Assembly: GCF_012489685.1 (NCBI RefSeq)
Contig: NC_080041.1
Coordinates: forward strand, 21,081,802-21,145,801
Reading direction: 5' to 3'
Source: Lotus japonicus
Taxonomy: Eukaryota; Streptophyta; Magnoliopsida; Fabales; Fabaceae
Length of the DNA: 64,000 nucleotides
Positions within the stretch are counted from its first letter, which is position 1, and each line of letters starts with the position of its first letter. The position numbers were made by a program, and so were the translations under genes. Below the pieces are notes generated by a model. It was not told where the DNA came from, did no database searches, and was given only the letters and a program-made list of their open reading frames with translations. Shown one piece after another: positions 33,551 to 46,378 of this stretch.

Positions 33551-35171
33551 TTAAACAACCAACTTTTCCTCATCCATTTCAGGGACAACAACATCTTCCC
33601 TCATTGAATGTGCATAATTCTTTTCAACTGTCGCCCCAGCCTGTGCAAATAGCTCAACCACCGCAGGCAGTATACCGTAGTACCTTTTAAGCTCATGTAC
33701 CAAAGGCTTCCCAGATTGCTGATCTCCAATGTGGTAGACGTATACAGGAGGTACCAAATCATTAATTGTAGCCTCCTGCCATGCATGCTGCCCATCCCTC
33801 ATCTGGTGTTTGAAAGCTTGACAATTTCGTACTCTGTGACCTTTAGGTCCTACTTGTACCTCTGGACAATATCCACATGTTTGGACAGCATATGTGTCCA
33901 TAAGTTTTGAAGCTCCTGAGCACATTTTCTCCCAGGCTTTCATGCCTTGGACAGCAATAGCTGCAAGGAAGCATGTAGATAGTAAGAAAGTTGACAAAGG
34001 AAGAATGTGTAATGCATTGCCTGTGTGTGTTTGTCTAAGAGAATGAGAAAAAGAAGAAAAAAGTATTTTGTCTTCATAAACCTTGAATATCATCACCGTG
34101 CATTGCTAACGAATTGGTGTCTTCATTCAATCTCTTCTTATTACACCAAAACCCACATGCATCTATATCTTTGCCAAGTGAAATTCTTTTGGAAATCTTT
34201 TCTCAAAATCAATTATCCTACCAGCAACACAATAAACAGGGAAGGCCCTTCTCCTGGTAGGGTACTCAGGTATGTCAAAACCTGCCTGGATACACAATTC
34301 AACAATGGCTGGAATTCGGTCCACTTCAAGCATTTCATTGTGTGAAACAGCCCTCCCTATTCTATCATACAAATGAAATGACTCTACAAGTGGCAGTACA
34401 TGACCAATACCTCCTTTGACCCAACTATGTTCTTTGCTTGATGGGCTTCCTCTAACATTACATGTTCTAATAATATGTGGTGGATGACCAACATGAACAT
34501 CTCCACATAAGCTGCAAGGCATTCCAAATCTCAAGTTAGGAGATCAGTACACATTACCCACTTAGAATAGCTCCAATTCACATTAAGAAATCCTTTTATA
34601 CCCAACCCAGTATACATTTAAAATATCATATTATATCGCTTAGCTGCAAGTTGCCAATTCCAATAAAACCAGATAAAATAAAATAACAAGAAAAAATACT
34701 TCTAGTTGGAATACAGTATCATACTTAAATAGAAGTTCAGCTTGCAGCATGCTAAAAGCTCAAATAACCAAAATAAAGGATACAGAGGTTATGGTCTTAC
34801 CTGCATGTATAAATAGCAATGTGCTTGACAAGTCTTGAAACACTCGACAATAGTTCAGATCTGGCAGCATATACTTCATGAGCAATAGGAATTAATTGCT
34901 TAACCAACAAGCCATTTTCAGGAGGTTGTAAAACAATCTCATGCACACTTTGTCTCTCCTTTCTCTTCCGTCTAGCTTCGCGCTTTAGTTCATTAAAACT
35001 TGTCACCAGTGGTTTCCTCTCAGACATTTTGAACTTTCTTGGAAGCTCATTGCAAGCTGACACAGTTGAGTACCAAACACAAAAATGTGTATTTATACCT
35101 CTAAGCTGTGCCACAGGAATAACTCTCTCAAGCATATAGCCAACAGTTTGAACATGTCTTGGCAGCATCAT
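33551..35171 (-). CDS. APO-family organellar protein, APO3-like (356 aa)
   Basis: Three exons: 35171-34801, 34511-34222 and 33960-33551, with in-frame GT-AG joins. APO proteins bind RNA and promote group II intron splicing in plastids or mitochondria. The leader (about 1-50) looks mitochondrial. It is followed by SERKPLVTSFNELK and PPENGLLVKQLIP. Two APO zinc motifs are visible: CSLCGDVHVG...H..RTC and CGYCPEVQVG...H..RNC. Each is followed by an RIPAIVELC/AVVELF.QAG segment. The link between the repeats is shorter than in the family as I recall it. Exon 2 could run on to IIDFE before a stop, but the donor CTG|GTAGGA best restores the frame. A 5' leader intron is likely (acceptor TTTTTTTCAG near 35199). 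Confidence 0.85.
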
Positions 35172-35199
35172 TTCTCATGTAGAAAAGACACATGCACTG

Positions 35200-36010
35200 A
35201 AAAAAATTCATGGACAAATTTATATACAGAACAAGAAACTGATTTTTTTGTTGGTATATTTAACTTTTTGTACCTTTGAGATTGCAAGTAATAACAGAAC
35301 AGATTTTACAAATTGAAAAAGAAAACTGCACTTCTGTAACAAGGAAAACAAAGGGGAAATATTCAATTTAAAACTCCAGTCGAGGAATAAGAATGTCAAT
35401 TTTTCATAATTAACTGCATGTACATTTATAAAAAATTATCAAATTGTTAAAACCTCATCACATAATTTTTCAATCACTGGTTATAAGCTAAACGTAGCTC
35501 TTATTTATACAGGAATCATACGATTCAAATTATATCTGCATTGATTTTATCAAAAGATGACAACATAGAGGAAGCATGCTTCTTTAATGCTTGAAGAACC
35601 TGATCATGAGACCAAACCCACACTACCAAAGAAAAAGCAATGCAGAGACACTGCAAGCAGTTTCAAGGGATAACTTTCTATTGTCTGAAACCTCACTAAC
35701 CTTCCCCTCTCCCCTCGTCTGGTTTTATCCACTACCCAATTCTGTCTCACAACAGTCTCTAATCACACTTCCCTTCCACGCAAACCTATCACCTGGACAT
35801 AACAGATTGAAAAAGCCAAACAGTAATTCAAAACAACAATGGTAACAGCATATATGAGCATCATATTTCTTTCACTAAATTAAGAGCAATTGAACAAATT
35901 ATCACCTAAATAAAACAGAGAAACATACACCAATTGCATTTCACCATCTGAACCCTATAACCCAAACCACCAAACGAATTCTACAATATATTCTGCCCCT
36001 ACGCCGCAGC
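35200..36010. other. Probable 5' leader intron of the APO gene
   Basis: No coding sequence. A pyrimidine-rich acceptor lies just upstream of the APO start on the minus strand. A matching donor (CACTCAG|GTAACG) lies near 37131, at the edge of a GC-rich stretch inside the hAT-like element. The link is inferred. Confidence 0.35.
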
Positions 36011-37584
36011 CAGTGGCGGATCCAGGACCCCGGGGTCAGTGGTTCAAATTTTTCAAATGAGCACATCAATATAAATATAATTAAAAACAACTGTAATATG
36101 TTTATACATCATAAATTATACAAATCATAGTTGTCCTCTACACGATTTCATATTCTGAAATCGTTGAACAACAAGCTCAGAGTCAATGTTATTGAATACA
36201 TCACTTTCAATGTAAGTAACTAACAAACACACTTTACATAGGAGGAACACTAAGCATCAATGGAACTAACATACACTCTTTCTCGGGATGAATAGTGGAA
36301 TACAAAGCATCAATGGAACTATATAATGATCAAGTTTTATGGGATCTTTTACATGAAAGTAAAACACCGAAAGTTCAAAATACTGAAGGATATGAGTAAG
36401 AAAAACAAAAATTATACAACTCAATCAGATTACAAAGTGGAAGCTCAACTTCAAATCTCTATGGTTCAATCACAAATGGGGGCTGAGGTTTTCCATCTTC
36501 CACAAGAATGTCACTTATAGTTCCTGAATGATGGACTGTATATAGCAAATAATATAGTTTCAGATTCAACATCAATAAATTTCAATGCTAACCAAAGAGT
36601 TCAACAGCGAAGTTTAATCACAGGTATTGGCAGAATTGTAGTATCCTGTCTCCAAAAAAATTCAATAGATAAGCAAAGCAGGGCATTGGAAGAATTCATT
36701 GGCTGTACACAAAACTAAAATTAACTTGTAAAATTAAGCAACAACCATTTTACAATTCACTCGTCATATTGAAAGAAATTTTTTATAACAACATCAAAAT
36801 GGAAACAAAGTTCATTACAATAACAGGAAAAAGGGCTCTTCACCAAATGTTAAAGTTTCTTCACCAAATGATGCCTGAAAAGCAGTAAAAACTGTATGAG
36901 ATGCATGATAATTAAACAAGTAAAAATCAAATCAGAAATTGTGAACAGAACAATTAAAAATTGGATCATAAATTGCGAAACTTAAATCGTAAGGGATTTT
37001 GAAACAGCAACCACTTGTTCATAATGGGGCTTCCATGATTACTAGCTGAGAGTTCTGAAAATTGAATACTAAACAATTCTCAATGCCAAACGTGGAAAGC
37101 AGAGGACGGGTGAGCGAGAGAAGAGCGTTACCTGAGTGAAAAGAGGAGAGTGGCGCGACACAAGGCGGTGGGTGTTAGGAGGCGCGGAAGTCTGGCATGG
37201 CGCGGTGGAGCCTCGGAGGCGCGGCGAACGGCGCGACGGGTACGTTGGGCGAGAGAACAAAAACACTTAGATTTAAGTTTCGGGAAATCAATCAGACCTA
37301 GGGTAGAGCCGCAGAGGGGCGGCTGGACTGGTGGACGGTGGTGGCGTGGCGTGGCGTGGCGTGGTGGTGGTGCGCCGTGCGGTGATGACGGCCAGACCTA
37401 GTGAGAGTGCGAGAGGGTGAGAGCGTGAATCGTGAGTGAGAGAGAGAGAGGGAGGAGTAAGTGGGGTCTAGGTGCAAATATAAATCTCAGGGGGTTCAAA
37501 AAAAAACAATACAAGGGGGTAAGTAGAAATTTTTTTTTCAAGGGGTTCATCTCAACCCCTGACTTGGCTGTGGGTCCGCCCCTG
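36011..37584. mobile_element. Possible hAT-like non-autonomous element (1574 bp)
   Basis: Imperfect inverted ends: CAGTGGCGGATCCA on the left and CAGGGGCGGACCCA on the right (reverse complement), a terminus type common in plant hAT elements. No 8-bp target duplication is visible. The right part (37130-37400) is GC-rich with tandem GGCGTGGCGT blocks. No transposase seen. Confidence 0.45.
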
Positions 37585-37898
37585 GGGACAAGCATTTAAG
37601 TTGCTACCCACGCGGGTATGGGGGCGGGTACGGGTAATTTTTGAAAACGCGGGTATGGGATGAGTACTATAATACCTTACCCAGACCCTACCCATTGTCA
37701 TCCCTGGTTATTTGATAAGCATTGTGTTCAGTGGTTAGCTTTCCCACGATATTATTCACAAATTGAATGATTTGGTTCTAGTGTTTGTGATTATCTTCAA
37801 TTGATGGTTGATTTGAGACCTGAAATTGATGTTTGGGGTGGGGTTGATGTTTTTTTGGTTTGCTTCTGGGTTTTCTAGAGAAGAATATGAAGATGATG
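37585..37898. other. Spacer with a GGGTA/TACCC-rich transposon scrap
   Basis: 37600-37715 has CGGGTATGGGGGCGGGTACGG followed by ACCCTACCCATTGTCATCCC, a composition common at ends of plant DNA elements. No full element could be delimited and no gene was seen. Confidence 0.3.
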
Positions 37899-40800
37899 AT
37901 TTTTTTTTTTGAAGTTTAAGTACTGTCTCTTCATTCATTAGCAGTAGAAACTGCAATTGGTACATCAGCAGAAATCAAAATAGAGGTCCCTGGAGGATCC
38001 TCTTCTATCCAACAGTTTTCCTGTAGGGTAAAGGCTAGGTTGGATAGAAAATCTGTCACTACATTACAAGCTCTTTTCACATGGGAGACAGTACACAAAC
38101 TAAAAGCAGAAGAAATGTATTTACATTCTCTGACAACATCACCTAAGTACGAAATACCCGGCTGATTGTTTTCCCACTGTTTTACAAAAAGGAGGGAATC
38201 TGTTTCCAGTAACACGCGATCAAAGCCCATGTCTTTTGCTAATTTCAGAGCCCATTTGACACCAGCCGCTTCAGCAAGGGCTGAGTCCTCAATCTCCTCA
38301 ATCATCCAGGTTGCAGTAGCCATGGTTTCCCCTTTGTTGTTTCGGATAATTGCTCCAAGGCCCGTGCCTATGTTTGTTTTTATTGCTGCATCAACATTCA
38401 GTTTGTAGAACCCACTTGGTGGTGCCTTCCACTTTATAGGTTCGGAACTAGCGGGAGGGAAAATATTGTGGGAAGGTTCACTTACACCGATACAAGCTGC
38501 CTTAGCTAGAGTTTTCTCTATATCCAAAAGTTGCCCATCAAAAGTCCAGGCATTGCGTCTGCACCAATAGCCCAAATGAGATTGAAAATTTCAGCCATTG
38601 TGTTTTCCTCAGGATGTTCAAGGATGCTTTCTATCCAGTTCAGAAAATTTCCTGGGATATCATTTGGGATGTTTATGTTAAGGTGGGACAGGAACCAGAT
38701 TCTACGGACAGCTTCACATGTGAGGAGGGCATGAGTTGTAGTTTCATCCTTTTCACCACAGCAAGGACATATTGATTCAATGTTCATCCCTCTTCTTTTT
38801 AGATTCATTTTGACATGAAGCACATCTTTGCTTGCATGCCAGATTAATTCATTGCACCTTGGGATTACTTTGATTGCCCAGATTTTTTGCCATAGCTTTG
38901 ATCCATTTGAATGAGAGGGTCCAATCATTTGTTGTCCTGCTGCTTTGCATCTAAACAGTTTGTAGCCTGACTTTACACTGTACTGACCGTCCCTATTATC
39001 CTTCCACATAATTGTGTCGCAGCCCTGGTGTGTAGTAAGGGGAATTTGTACAATTTTCCCAGCATCATACCTTGAAAATACTCTATTTATTCTTCCAATA
39101 TTTCAGCTTCTGGTTTCTGGCCAGATCAACTCACTCACTTTCTCCAATTTGCATAGTCTCGGTTTGCTAGACATGATTTTGCCATTGTGAGTTGTTGGGA
39201 TCCACTTGTCAGTCCATACGTTTATACTCTCCCCATCCCCCACTTTCCAAATTGTTCCTTCATTGATAATCTCCTTTGTAGCATGAATGCTTTTCCAGAG
39301 ATAACTAGAATTTGTTCCTCGGTTTGCCGATAGCGGTTCACAATTTGGGTAGTATCGGGCTTTTAGTACTTGTGCCACCAAGGAGCTGTCCCTCCGGAGT
39401 AGTCTCCACCATTGCTTCGCTAAGAGGGCCCTATTAAAACTGTTGACGGATCTGAAACCGAGGCCTCCCAGTTTCTTGGGTGTTGCTAAATTATCCCATT
39501 TAATCCAATTTAGCTTGCTTGATTCAGCGCTGCCTCCCCAGTAAAATTTGTTAACCATGACCTCCAGTTGTGTGCATGGAGTGGCAGGAAGAAGGAACAA
39601 ACCCATGACATAGGTTGGAATGGCTAGTGCTATGGGTTTGATTAGAACCTCTCTTCCTGATCTTGAAAGGGCCTTTTCTTTCCATCCTTTCAGCTTTTTC
39701 CAGATTCTCTCCCGGACAAAATTGAAGACTTGGGTTTTTGATCTTCCCACCATGGTGGGTAAGCCCAGATACTTCTCATGTCTTTCCACTGCCTTAACAC
39801 CAAGCAAGCTTTCAAGCTCATTTGCACGGACACTAGGCACGTTTCGGCTTAGGGAAAGTTCACATTTGTCAAGGTTGATTCTCTGGCCTGAGAAGGTCTC
39901 ATAATCTGTGAGAATTCCATGGAGGGTTTGGCATTCCTCAATCGTTGCTCTTGCTAGGAGTATGCTGTCATCGGCGAAGAAAAGATGTGAGACACTTGGT
40001 GCTTTGGGGGTAATCTTCACGCCATGAAGGCTGCCATCTGCTGTCTTGGCCTTTATCATTGCAGACAAAACTTCAGCACATAATATGAACAAGTACGGGG
40101 AGAGGGGGTCTCCTTGTCGGAGACCCCGCTCAGGCTTGAAATGTCTGCATGGCTGTCCATTTAGAAGTACCTGAAAAGAGACAGAGGAAACACATAACAT
40201 GATGAGGGATGTTCACTTTTCAGTGAAACCCATAGATTCCAAAGTGCTCTTTAGGAATGGCCACTCCACTCTATCATAGGCCTTTGACATATCGGTTTTG
40301 AGTGCCATGAATCCTTTGGTCCCCCTTGTTCTCCTTCTCATATAGTGGAAGCACTCGTGTGCTATGATGACATTGTCTGTGATCAATCTCCCCGGAACGA
40401 ATGCGCTTTAGGTTTCCTCCACAATATCATGTAAGAAACTTTTCAGCCTGTTTGCTATTGTCTTTGTCACAAGCTTGAAGACCACATTGCATAGGCTAAT
40501 CGGTCTGAAGTCCTTAGCATGTTCTGGTTTCTTCACTTTTGGTATGAGAGCAATGAGGGTCTGGTTTATATCCTCTAGACTTTTTCCTTCGTTCAGAATC
40601 TGCAGCACATAACTAGAGATATCATGTCCCACTATCCCCCAAAATTTCTGGTAAAAGAGGGCAGGGGTGCCATCTCGACCTAGTGCTTTGGTGGGGTGCA
40701 TTTGCTTGAGGGCTGTGTAGACTTCTTCTTCAGTGAACTCTTCTTCCATGATCAGCTTTTGGTGTTCTGTAATTCTGTCTTTGACCAGAAAAGTTACAGC

Positions 40801-41705
40801 CTCACACTGAGTTGGATTTGTTGAAGTGAAGAGGTTCTCAAAATACCATGTCAGGACTTCCTCTATATCTTCTTCTTCTTTCCACGTGACCCCTGCATCA
40901 TCTTTAATTCTGTTCACAGTGTTTCTTTTGTTTCTCTGCGAAGCTTTTTTATGGAAAAAGTTGGTGTTTTTATCTCCGTGGTTCAGCCAGCTTGCTCTCA
41001 ATCTTTGGCACCATTTGATTTCTTCTAATTTCAAGAGCTCCTCTAATTCCTCCTCTGCTTCAGCCGTATGTTTTCTTATGCTCTCAGTTTGTGTTGCAGA
41101 TTGTAGTTTCTTTAGCTTTGACATAAGATCTTTTATTTTCCTGGGCATCTCCCCGTAGACCGAATCAGCCCACTCTTTCAGGTTTGAAGCCACACATTCA
41201 ATCTTCATATTGACATCTCTCATTCCCCAAGGCCAAGAGTGTTGAACCACTATCCCACAGTCTTCGTTTCTCAACCACATTTCCTCGAATCTGTATAGCC
41301 TTTGCCTGACTTTCTTCTTTCGTTTTACTAGCGATGCTGAGATTAGAATTGGGTTATGATCAGAGGTAAATCTAGCCAAGTGTTCCACGCTCGTATGGGG
41401 CCAGGTTTGCTGCCATAGTTCGTTTGATAGGGCCCTGTCGAGCCTTTCCTCAACTGTATCTGGTTCCTTGCGTTTATTTGACCATGTGAACTTGTATCCT
41501 GTATGTCCCTTATCCTTCAAATCGCAAAAATCCAGAGCTTCTTGGAACTGTCTCGCCATTTCAAAGTTGATTGGGTTTCCACCTCTCTTCTCTTCCGCGT
41601 TGAGGATTTCGTTAAAGCTCCTGTGCAAAGCCAAGGAGTTCCAGGTTCAGGTTTGAGGTTTCTTAACAGTTCTCAGGTCTTCCACTTCCATTGTGAGTTT
41701 GGGTA
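37899..41705 (-). pseudogene. 5'-truncated, decayed L1-type LINE (EN end, RT, zf-RVT, RNase H)
   Basis: Minus-strand ORF2 in order: C-terminal tail of the endonuclease (RFTSDHNPILI), reverse transcriptase with FRPISLCNVVFKLV and SHLFFADDSILLA (FADD catalytic motif), zf-RVT block (CPCCGEKDETTTHALLTC) and RNase H (LNVDAA...AEAAGVKWAL...LETDSLL). A ten-T run at 37901-37910 marks the poly-A tail. Lesions: TAA at about 40409 in ETxSAFVPGR, TGA at about 40215, TGA at about 39103 and a frame change near 38575. The 5' end is lost inside the endonuclease. Clear target repeats were not confirmed. Confidence 0.92.
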
Positions 41706-41735
41706 ACCATATACCCCAGTTATCTGCATTGGTTC

Positions 41736-42281
41736 TTTGAAGAAGATGAACATTCATCAATTTCTAGGTTTTTGTTTTATTTTCTTATTTTTTATTAATT
41801 TTTATCCCAGAATTCCTTAAATATTTGATGGAATTGGACGGAAGACCAATGGACTGGGCGAGGCCCTAGGGCCCCTCGCCCAGGGGCGCTAGCCCAGGGC
41901 GACGAGCAAGCCAGAAACTTGGGTCTTCCCTCGGAGGCCCAACCGGCCCATTAAGGGAAGTTAGAAGCGCCAAGCCCAACCCCGAATCTATAAATAAGGG
42001 ACGGTTACCAATTGTAAGGGACTCTTAGCTCATTTGAGAAATAACAAACTTGAGATTCAGTTACTTTCTCTCTCTAAGCGGTTACACTCTTGTTCTCTCT
42101 AGATTCTCACATCACGATCCTTACACTCTAGGTACTATACCTCACTTCTATGTTCTTGGATAGAACAACCAATTTTGCAACCAGGTGTAAATGTTAGAGA
42201 CGTTTTTTTTCTAAGTTTAAAGTTTGAGAACGATTTTCGCAGGAAGGCCAAAATTGGGGGACTAAAAGTGCAATTAAGCCA
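41736..42281. repeat. Dispersed repeat, copy A, interrupted by a solo LTR
   Basis: The outer parts (41736-41849 and 42168-42281) match 58786-59006 colinearly, from TTTGAAGAAGATGAACATTC to AAAGTGCAATTAAGCC. The two copies differ by scattered substitutions. The ends resemble those of non-autonomous plant DNA elements, but termini are not resolved. Confidence 0.8.
41850..42167. mobile_element. Solo LTR (318 bp)
   Basis: Begins TGGACTGGGC and ends GATAGAACA (TG...CA), flanked by the 5-bp target duplication ACCAA (41845-41849 and 42168-42172). The empty site is preserved in the related repeat at about 58893. A TATAAATA-type box (41990s) and a downstream CT-rich leader suggest an LTR promoter. No internal retrotransposon region remains, as after LTR-LTR recombination. 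Confidence 0.88.
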
Positions 42282-42282
42282 T

Positions 42283-42630
42283 AATTAAATGACTTGCTTC
42301 TTTGAAGTTTAATACTTTTGTAGATAGCCTTTTGGAGTTGAGTAACATAACATCTATTTGTGCCTATTTTAATTAAATGATCCGCTCAACATTGATCTGG
42401 TACTGCAACTGAAATATGATTGTGTTATTGAATTTGCATTATTGTCGTGCTGGTGGAGAGTGGACACTGATGCAATAATCTGCGGAATTTATTTTCTATA
42501 TATATTTTGTGTACACATACACATACAAGTACCACATGAAAGTAATTAACAACACTTGAGGATATTGATCATTTTAGCAAACTTTTGAATCCACAACATG
42601 TATGTACTTTTTTATTTGCTATGGATTGTG
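42283..42630. repeat. Duplicate of the F-box gene 3' flank
   Basis: Matches 45306-45662, the sequence just downstream of the F-box gene, at moderate identity over about 340 bp. Shared blocks include CATCTATTTGTGCCTATTTT and CACTTGAGGATATTGATC. It suggests a former tandem F-box copy whose coding part is gone. Confidence 0.75.
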
Positions 42631-43670
42631 TATAAAGGAAAATGTTTTCTTCACACCTCATTTTGAGGTGGAAGGAGATGGAGAAGAAGAGAGATAGGAA
42701 GAAAAGAAAAAGTAGAAAGTATGAGATGTGATAGATGATAAGAGGAGAGAGGTAGAAACAAAAATAGGTGGAAATGAAGTATTTAAAAGATGAGGTGTGT
42801 ATATATCATTACTCGTATACAAAGTATCCCAATTTAGAGCATCTAAGTGGGAGTTGCAAGGTTTATAAAAAAAACATTTAGTGATTAACATAAAGATCTT
42901 TGATTAACATAAAGACCTTAAGAGCATATCCAACCCAGGGTTCTTTATTTTGTTTCCTTAACACTATTCTGCATTATTCCTGTGGACTAATACTGCCACA
43001 TCGGATTTAGGGAACTCCTAACGAACTGAAGTAGATTTTGCTCTAATCCATTGTTCTTTAAATTACTAAAAGGGTCTCACATGTGTCCTACCATACACAT
43101 TAATTTATAATATTTATTTTCACTCATTTTAGATTTAAAATTTAATACTAAATGAATAGTCCTAAAAATCAATGGTGCTTGCTGTGGTACCTTAATCCAG
43201 ATTAGGGTGTGATACCTAAAATGAGTTGGTTCAATAATAAAGACTCATGTATCGATTAAAATTTTGATTTTGTTATATCATAGTAATGCAGTATTCCATT
43301 CTTAGGGACATAAGATATGCGAGTTGTGTTTTCTTAGCTTTGTTCATCCACTAACAATGATCATTTTACGCGCATCTCCAACACCATCATTTGTTTCCAC
43401 TACTCGTCCATTTTTCATTAAAAAATAAATTTCATGAGATAAATTCAATTTACAAGTGAAGTAAAATCTAAAAATGTGGTATTTACCTTAAATAATATGA
43501 TAATAATTTATTAAATTACCTAATCCGGGTACCACACCCAAGAAAAATTCAGGGTAGCACAGAATTTACCAAAATTGAATTTAAATAATATACATATATT
43601 TATAACAATTTAGTTAATATATAAACCGGTTCAACCGGTCCCAACCGTTGGATGACCAGCTAAACCGGTC
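42631..43670. other. Spacer upstream of the F-box gene
   Basis: No gene seen. A purine-rich stretch lies at 42660-42780. Scraps such as GAGCATATCCAACCC (about 42922) and GCGCATCTCCAACACC (about 43370) resemble DNA-element ends, but no complete pair was found. Confidence 0.35.
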
Positions 43671-43676
43671 ACCAAC

Positions 43677-43684
43677 TATATAAG
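43677..43684 (+). promoter_or_regulatory. TATA box of the F-box gene
   Basis: TATATAAG, 264 bp before the ATG, preceded by three ACCGGT palindromes (about 43625-43668) and followed by a CT-rich leader. The leader may contain an intron ending TTTGTCAG just before the start. Confidence 0.55.
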
Positions 43685-43947
43685 CAAATCTCTCTTGTTA
43701 TCCCCAAACCCTAGCCGTTCTTCTTCTTCCTCTGTCACTCTCTCTTCCCCCTCAACAACCCAAAGCTCTTCTCTCTTACCCTAGCCCTTCCTCATCTTCT
43801 TCCTCTGTCACTCTCTTTTCTTCTCTCCCTAACTCGCCACGATCCAAGCTTCTGTTAAAAATTTTGTATAAATTGTTGAGTTTTGGTTATAACTTTCATC
43901 TTGTCTAATTATTTGGTTATAAATTTCATCTTCTGTTCTTTGTCAGA

Positions 43948-45154
43948 ATGGCTGATGACATTATCAGCATGTTGCCAGATCAAGTCCTTTGTCACATTCT
44001 CTCTTTTCTTCCCATTCATATTGCTGCAGCCACAAGTATTCTTTCAAAGAGGTGGACACCATTGTGGCTCTCGGTTCCTAGCCTATACTTTGATGACCGA
44101 AGCTATCTCTTGAACAACAACAAACCCTATGATTGTTTTAACAAGTTCATATACAAAACCATTGTTGCCAGAGATGCGCATCTACCCATTAGAATGTTTC
44201 GTCTCAAATGCAGGGCTTCCAATTTTGAGCTTTCTGATTATGATCTCAATACATGGATCAATGCTGCAACACAACGTGGACTTGAGGACCTCCACATTAA
44301 GCTGCCCATTACAAGTACTACCGTGCTGAGGATGAGCCGTGTTTTCAGCTGCAAAACTCTTGTTGTTCTGAAGTTGACCGGGTTAGATGTGAATGTGTTT
44401 TCTTTTGTTGATCTTCCCTCACTCAAAACTCTGCATTTGAGTCAAGTTGGTTTTCCAAAACCGCAATATCTCATGGAACTTCTTTGTGGGTGTCCAATTC
44501 TTGAGGATATGTATTTGTATAATATAACCTATGTTGACACTTCTACTCCTAGTGATAAGAATTTTAAAAGTCTATCCAAGTTGGTGAGGGCATTTATTTA
44601 TAAAATTGGCTTAGATATTCCTCTGATGGCGATTTGCAGTATACAATTTCTTCTCATTGACAAGGTTTGTGTTTATGTCAAAGAAAATGTGTTTTTCATG
44701 TTATTAATTTTAGAAAGTTACTAATATTTGTGTTTACTCTTATTAACTCTTGCAGTACTGCGATGCTATTCCAGTTTTTCCCAATTTAACTCGTGTGGAT
44801 CTCATTTTTGGGAGTGATATGAGTTGGCATTTCGTACTTTCAATGCTAAAGAAGTGCCCTAAACTTCAAATTTTGAAACTTGTTATGCGGAAAAGTTCTC
44901 ATGTTGCGGTCTGGGCCTTCCCCTGTTTTGTTCCTGAATGCCTTTCTTCACAGCTTAAGACGTGTTTTATTATGAATTATAAAGGCGCCAGTGAGTTGCA
45001 TTTTGCAAAATATATTATGGAGAATTCAAGAGCTTTACTTACGATGGCAATAGGCACAACGTCTTCTTCAAAATTAGAGGACAAGTTTCAACAGCTGAAA
45101 GAATTATCCTCATACCCAAGGACTTCTCCAATTTGTCAACTTTTATTTATATGA
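43948..45154 (+). CDS. F-box/LRR protein with FBD domain (371 aa)
   Basis: Two exons, 43948-44664 and 44756-45154, joined in phase 0 (IDK to YCDAIPV). The F-box (about 1-45) has the usual LPDQVLCHILSFLP start, then SKRW..LW. Leucine-rich segments follow (LVVLKLTGL, LKTLHLSQVGF, LLCGCPILEDMYL). The C-terminal FBD domain runs NYKGASELHFAKYIMENSRA...EDKFQQLKELSSYPR. Such proteins act as substrate adaptors in SCF ubiquitin ligases; the target is unknown. Length and domain order are complete. The start codon opens the F-box directly. Confidence 0.93.
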
Positions 45155-45625
45155 GAATGAGAATAACTAATAGGCTGTAGACAGTAGCTGCGATTTGTGT
45201 TTAGATTATTCCATTTTGCTAGTGTACTGAAGGGCATGTAATTTGTATCTTGATGATAGTTCTTAAATGTCATACATTTTCAAGAGAGTGAAGATTTGTA
45301 TTTTCAATTAAATGGCTTGCATCTTTGAAGTTATAATCTTTTGTAACTTTTTGGAGTTGAATAACATCTATTTGTGCCTATTTTGTGGTTATTGATCTGC
45401 TCATTAATATTGATCTGGTACTGCATTTGAAATATGGATGTGTTATTGAATTTGCATCATTGTCCTGGTGGTAGAGACTAGACACTGAAGAAATAATCTA
45501 CGGATTTTTTTATTTATATATTTTGCATACACATACTGACATACATATACAAACCACATGAAACTGATGAAAGTAATTAACAGCACTTGAGGATATTGAT
45601 CCTTTTAGCAAACTTTTGAATCCAC

Positions 45626-46378
45626 ATTAATCTTTATGTACTTTTATCTGCTAAGGACTCTGTTCAATGTTTCCCAAGTAATTATAGTATCTAGTGGGAG
45701 TTGCAAGTTTCATTAGAAGCTTGGGCCCGTTTGCTTTTTCGCATAGATAGAATAAAAAGGAACTAGGAAGAGAGTAGAATGACATGTTCACTTGTAACCG
45801 CTTAAAAGTTCATTTTCCTTTTCTATGAATAAATGTTTGAGTGGGTTCGGCAGCTCTAGTACGGGTCAAGACATGCCTTCAGGACCACCGGTTGCTTAGA
45901 TATATACTTATAGATCGCCCATCAACTCAATCCTCAGTCAACAGTGGGGATTGAAGGCATGCCCTAATTGTTGAGAATTTAAGTATGAGTTGAAGTCTCA
46001 GATTAATCTTTATGTACTTTTATCTGCTAAGGACTGTGTTCAATGTTTCCCAAGTAATTATAGTATCTAGTGGGAGTTGCAAGTTTCATTAGAAGCTTGG
46101 GCCCGTTTGCTTTTTCGCATAGATAGAATAAAAAGGAACTAGGAAGAGAGTAGAATGACATGTTCACTTGTAACCGCTTAAGTTCATTTTCCTTTTCCAT
46201 GAATAAATGTTTGAGTGGGTTCGGCAGCTCTAGTACGGGTCAAGACATGCCTTCAGGACCACCGGTTGCTTAGATATATACTTATAGATCGCCCATCAAC
46301 TCAATCCTCAGTCAACAGTGGGGATTGAAGGCATGCCCTAATTGTTGAGAATTTAAGTATGAGTTGAAGTCTCAGATT
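45626..46378. repeat. 376-bp direct tandem duplication
   Basis: 45626-46001 is repeated at 46002-46378 with a handful of changes (a 2-bp indel in CTTAAAAG/CTTAAG and a few substitutions). The unit contains TTGGGCCCGTTTGC and ends GAAGTCTCAGAT. No coding sequence. The downstream text to about 46520 (CCCCAACA followed by AGTGGAATTAGAGCC) resembles an LTR end plus a degraded primer-binding site, so the unit may be part of an old LTR. Confidence 0.9.

Noticed and set aside
36011..37584. Confident hAT element call
   Set aside because: The ends match in reverse orientation, but no 8-bp target duplication is visible; kept at low confidence.
37899..41740. Target-site duplication of the large LINE
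   Set aside because: GAAGATGATGA on the left and GAAGAAGATGAA on the right are similar, but they lie in GAAGAT-rich repeats, so the match is not convincing.
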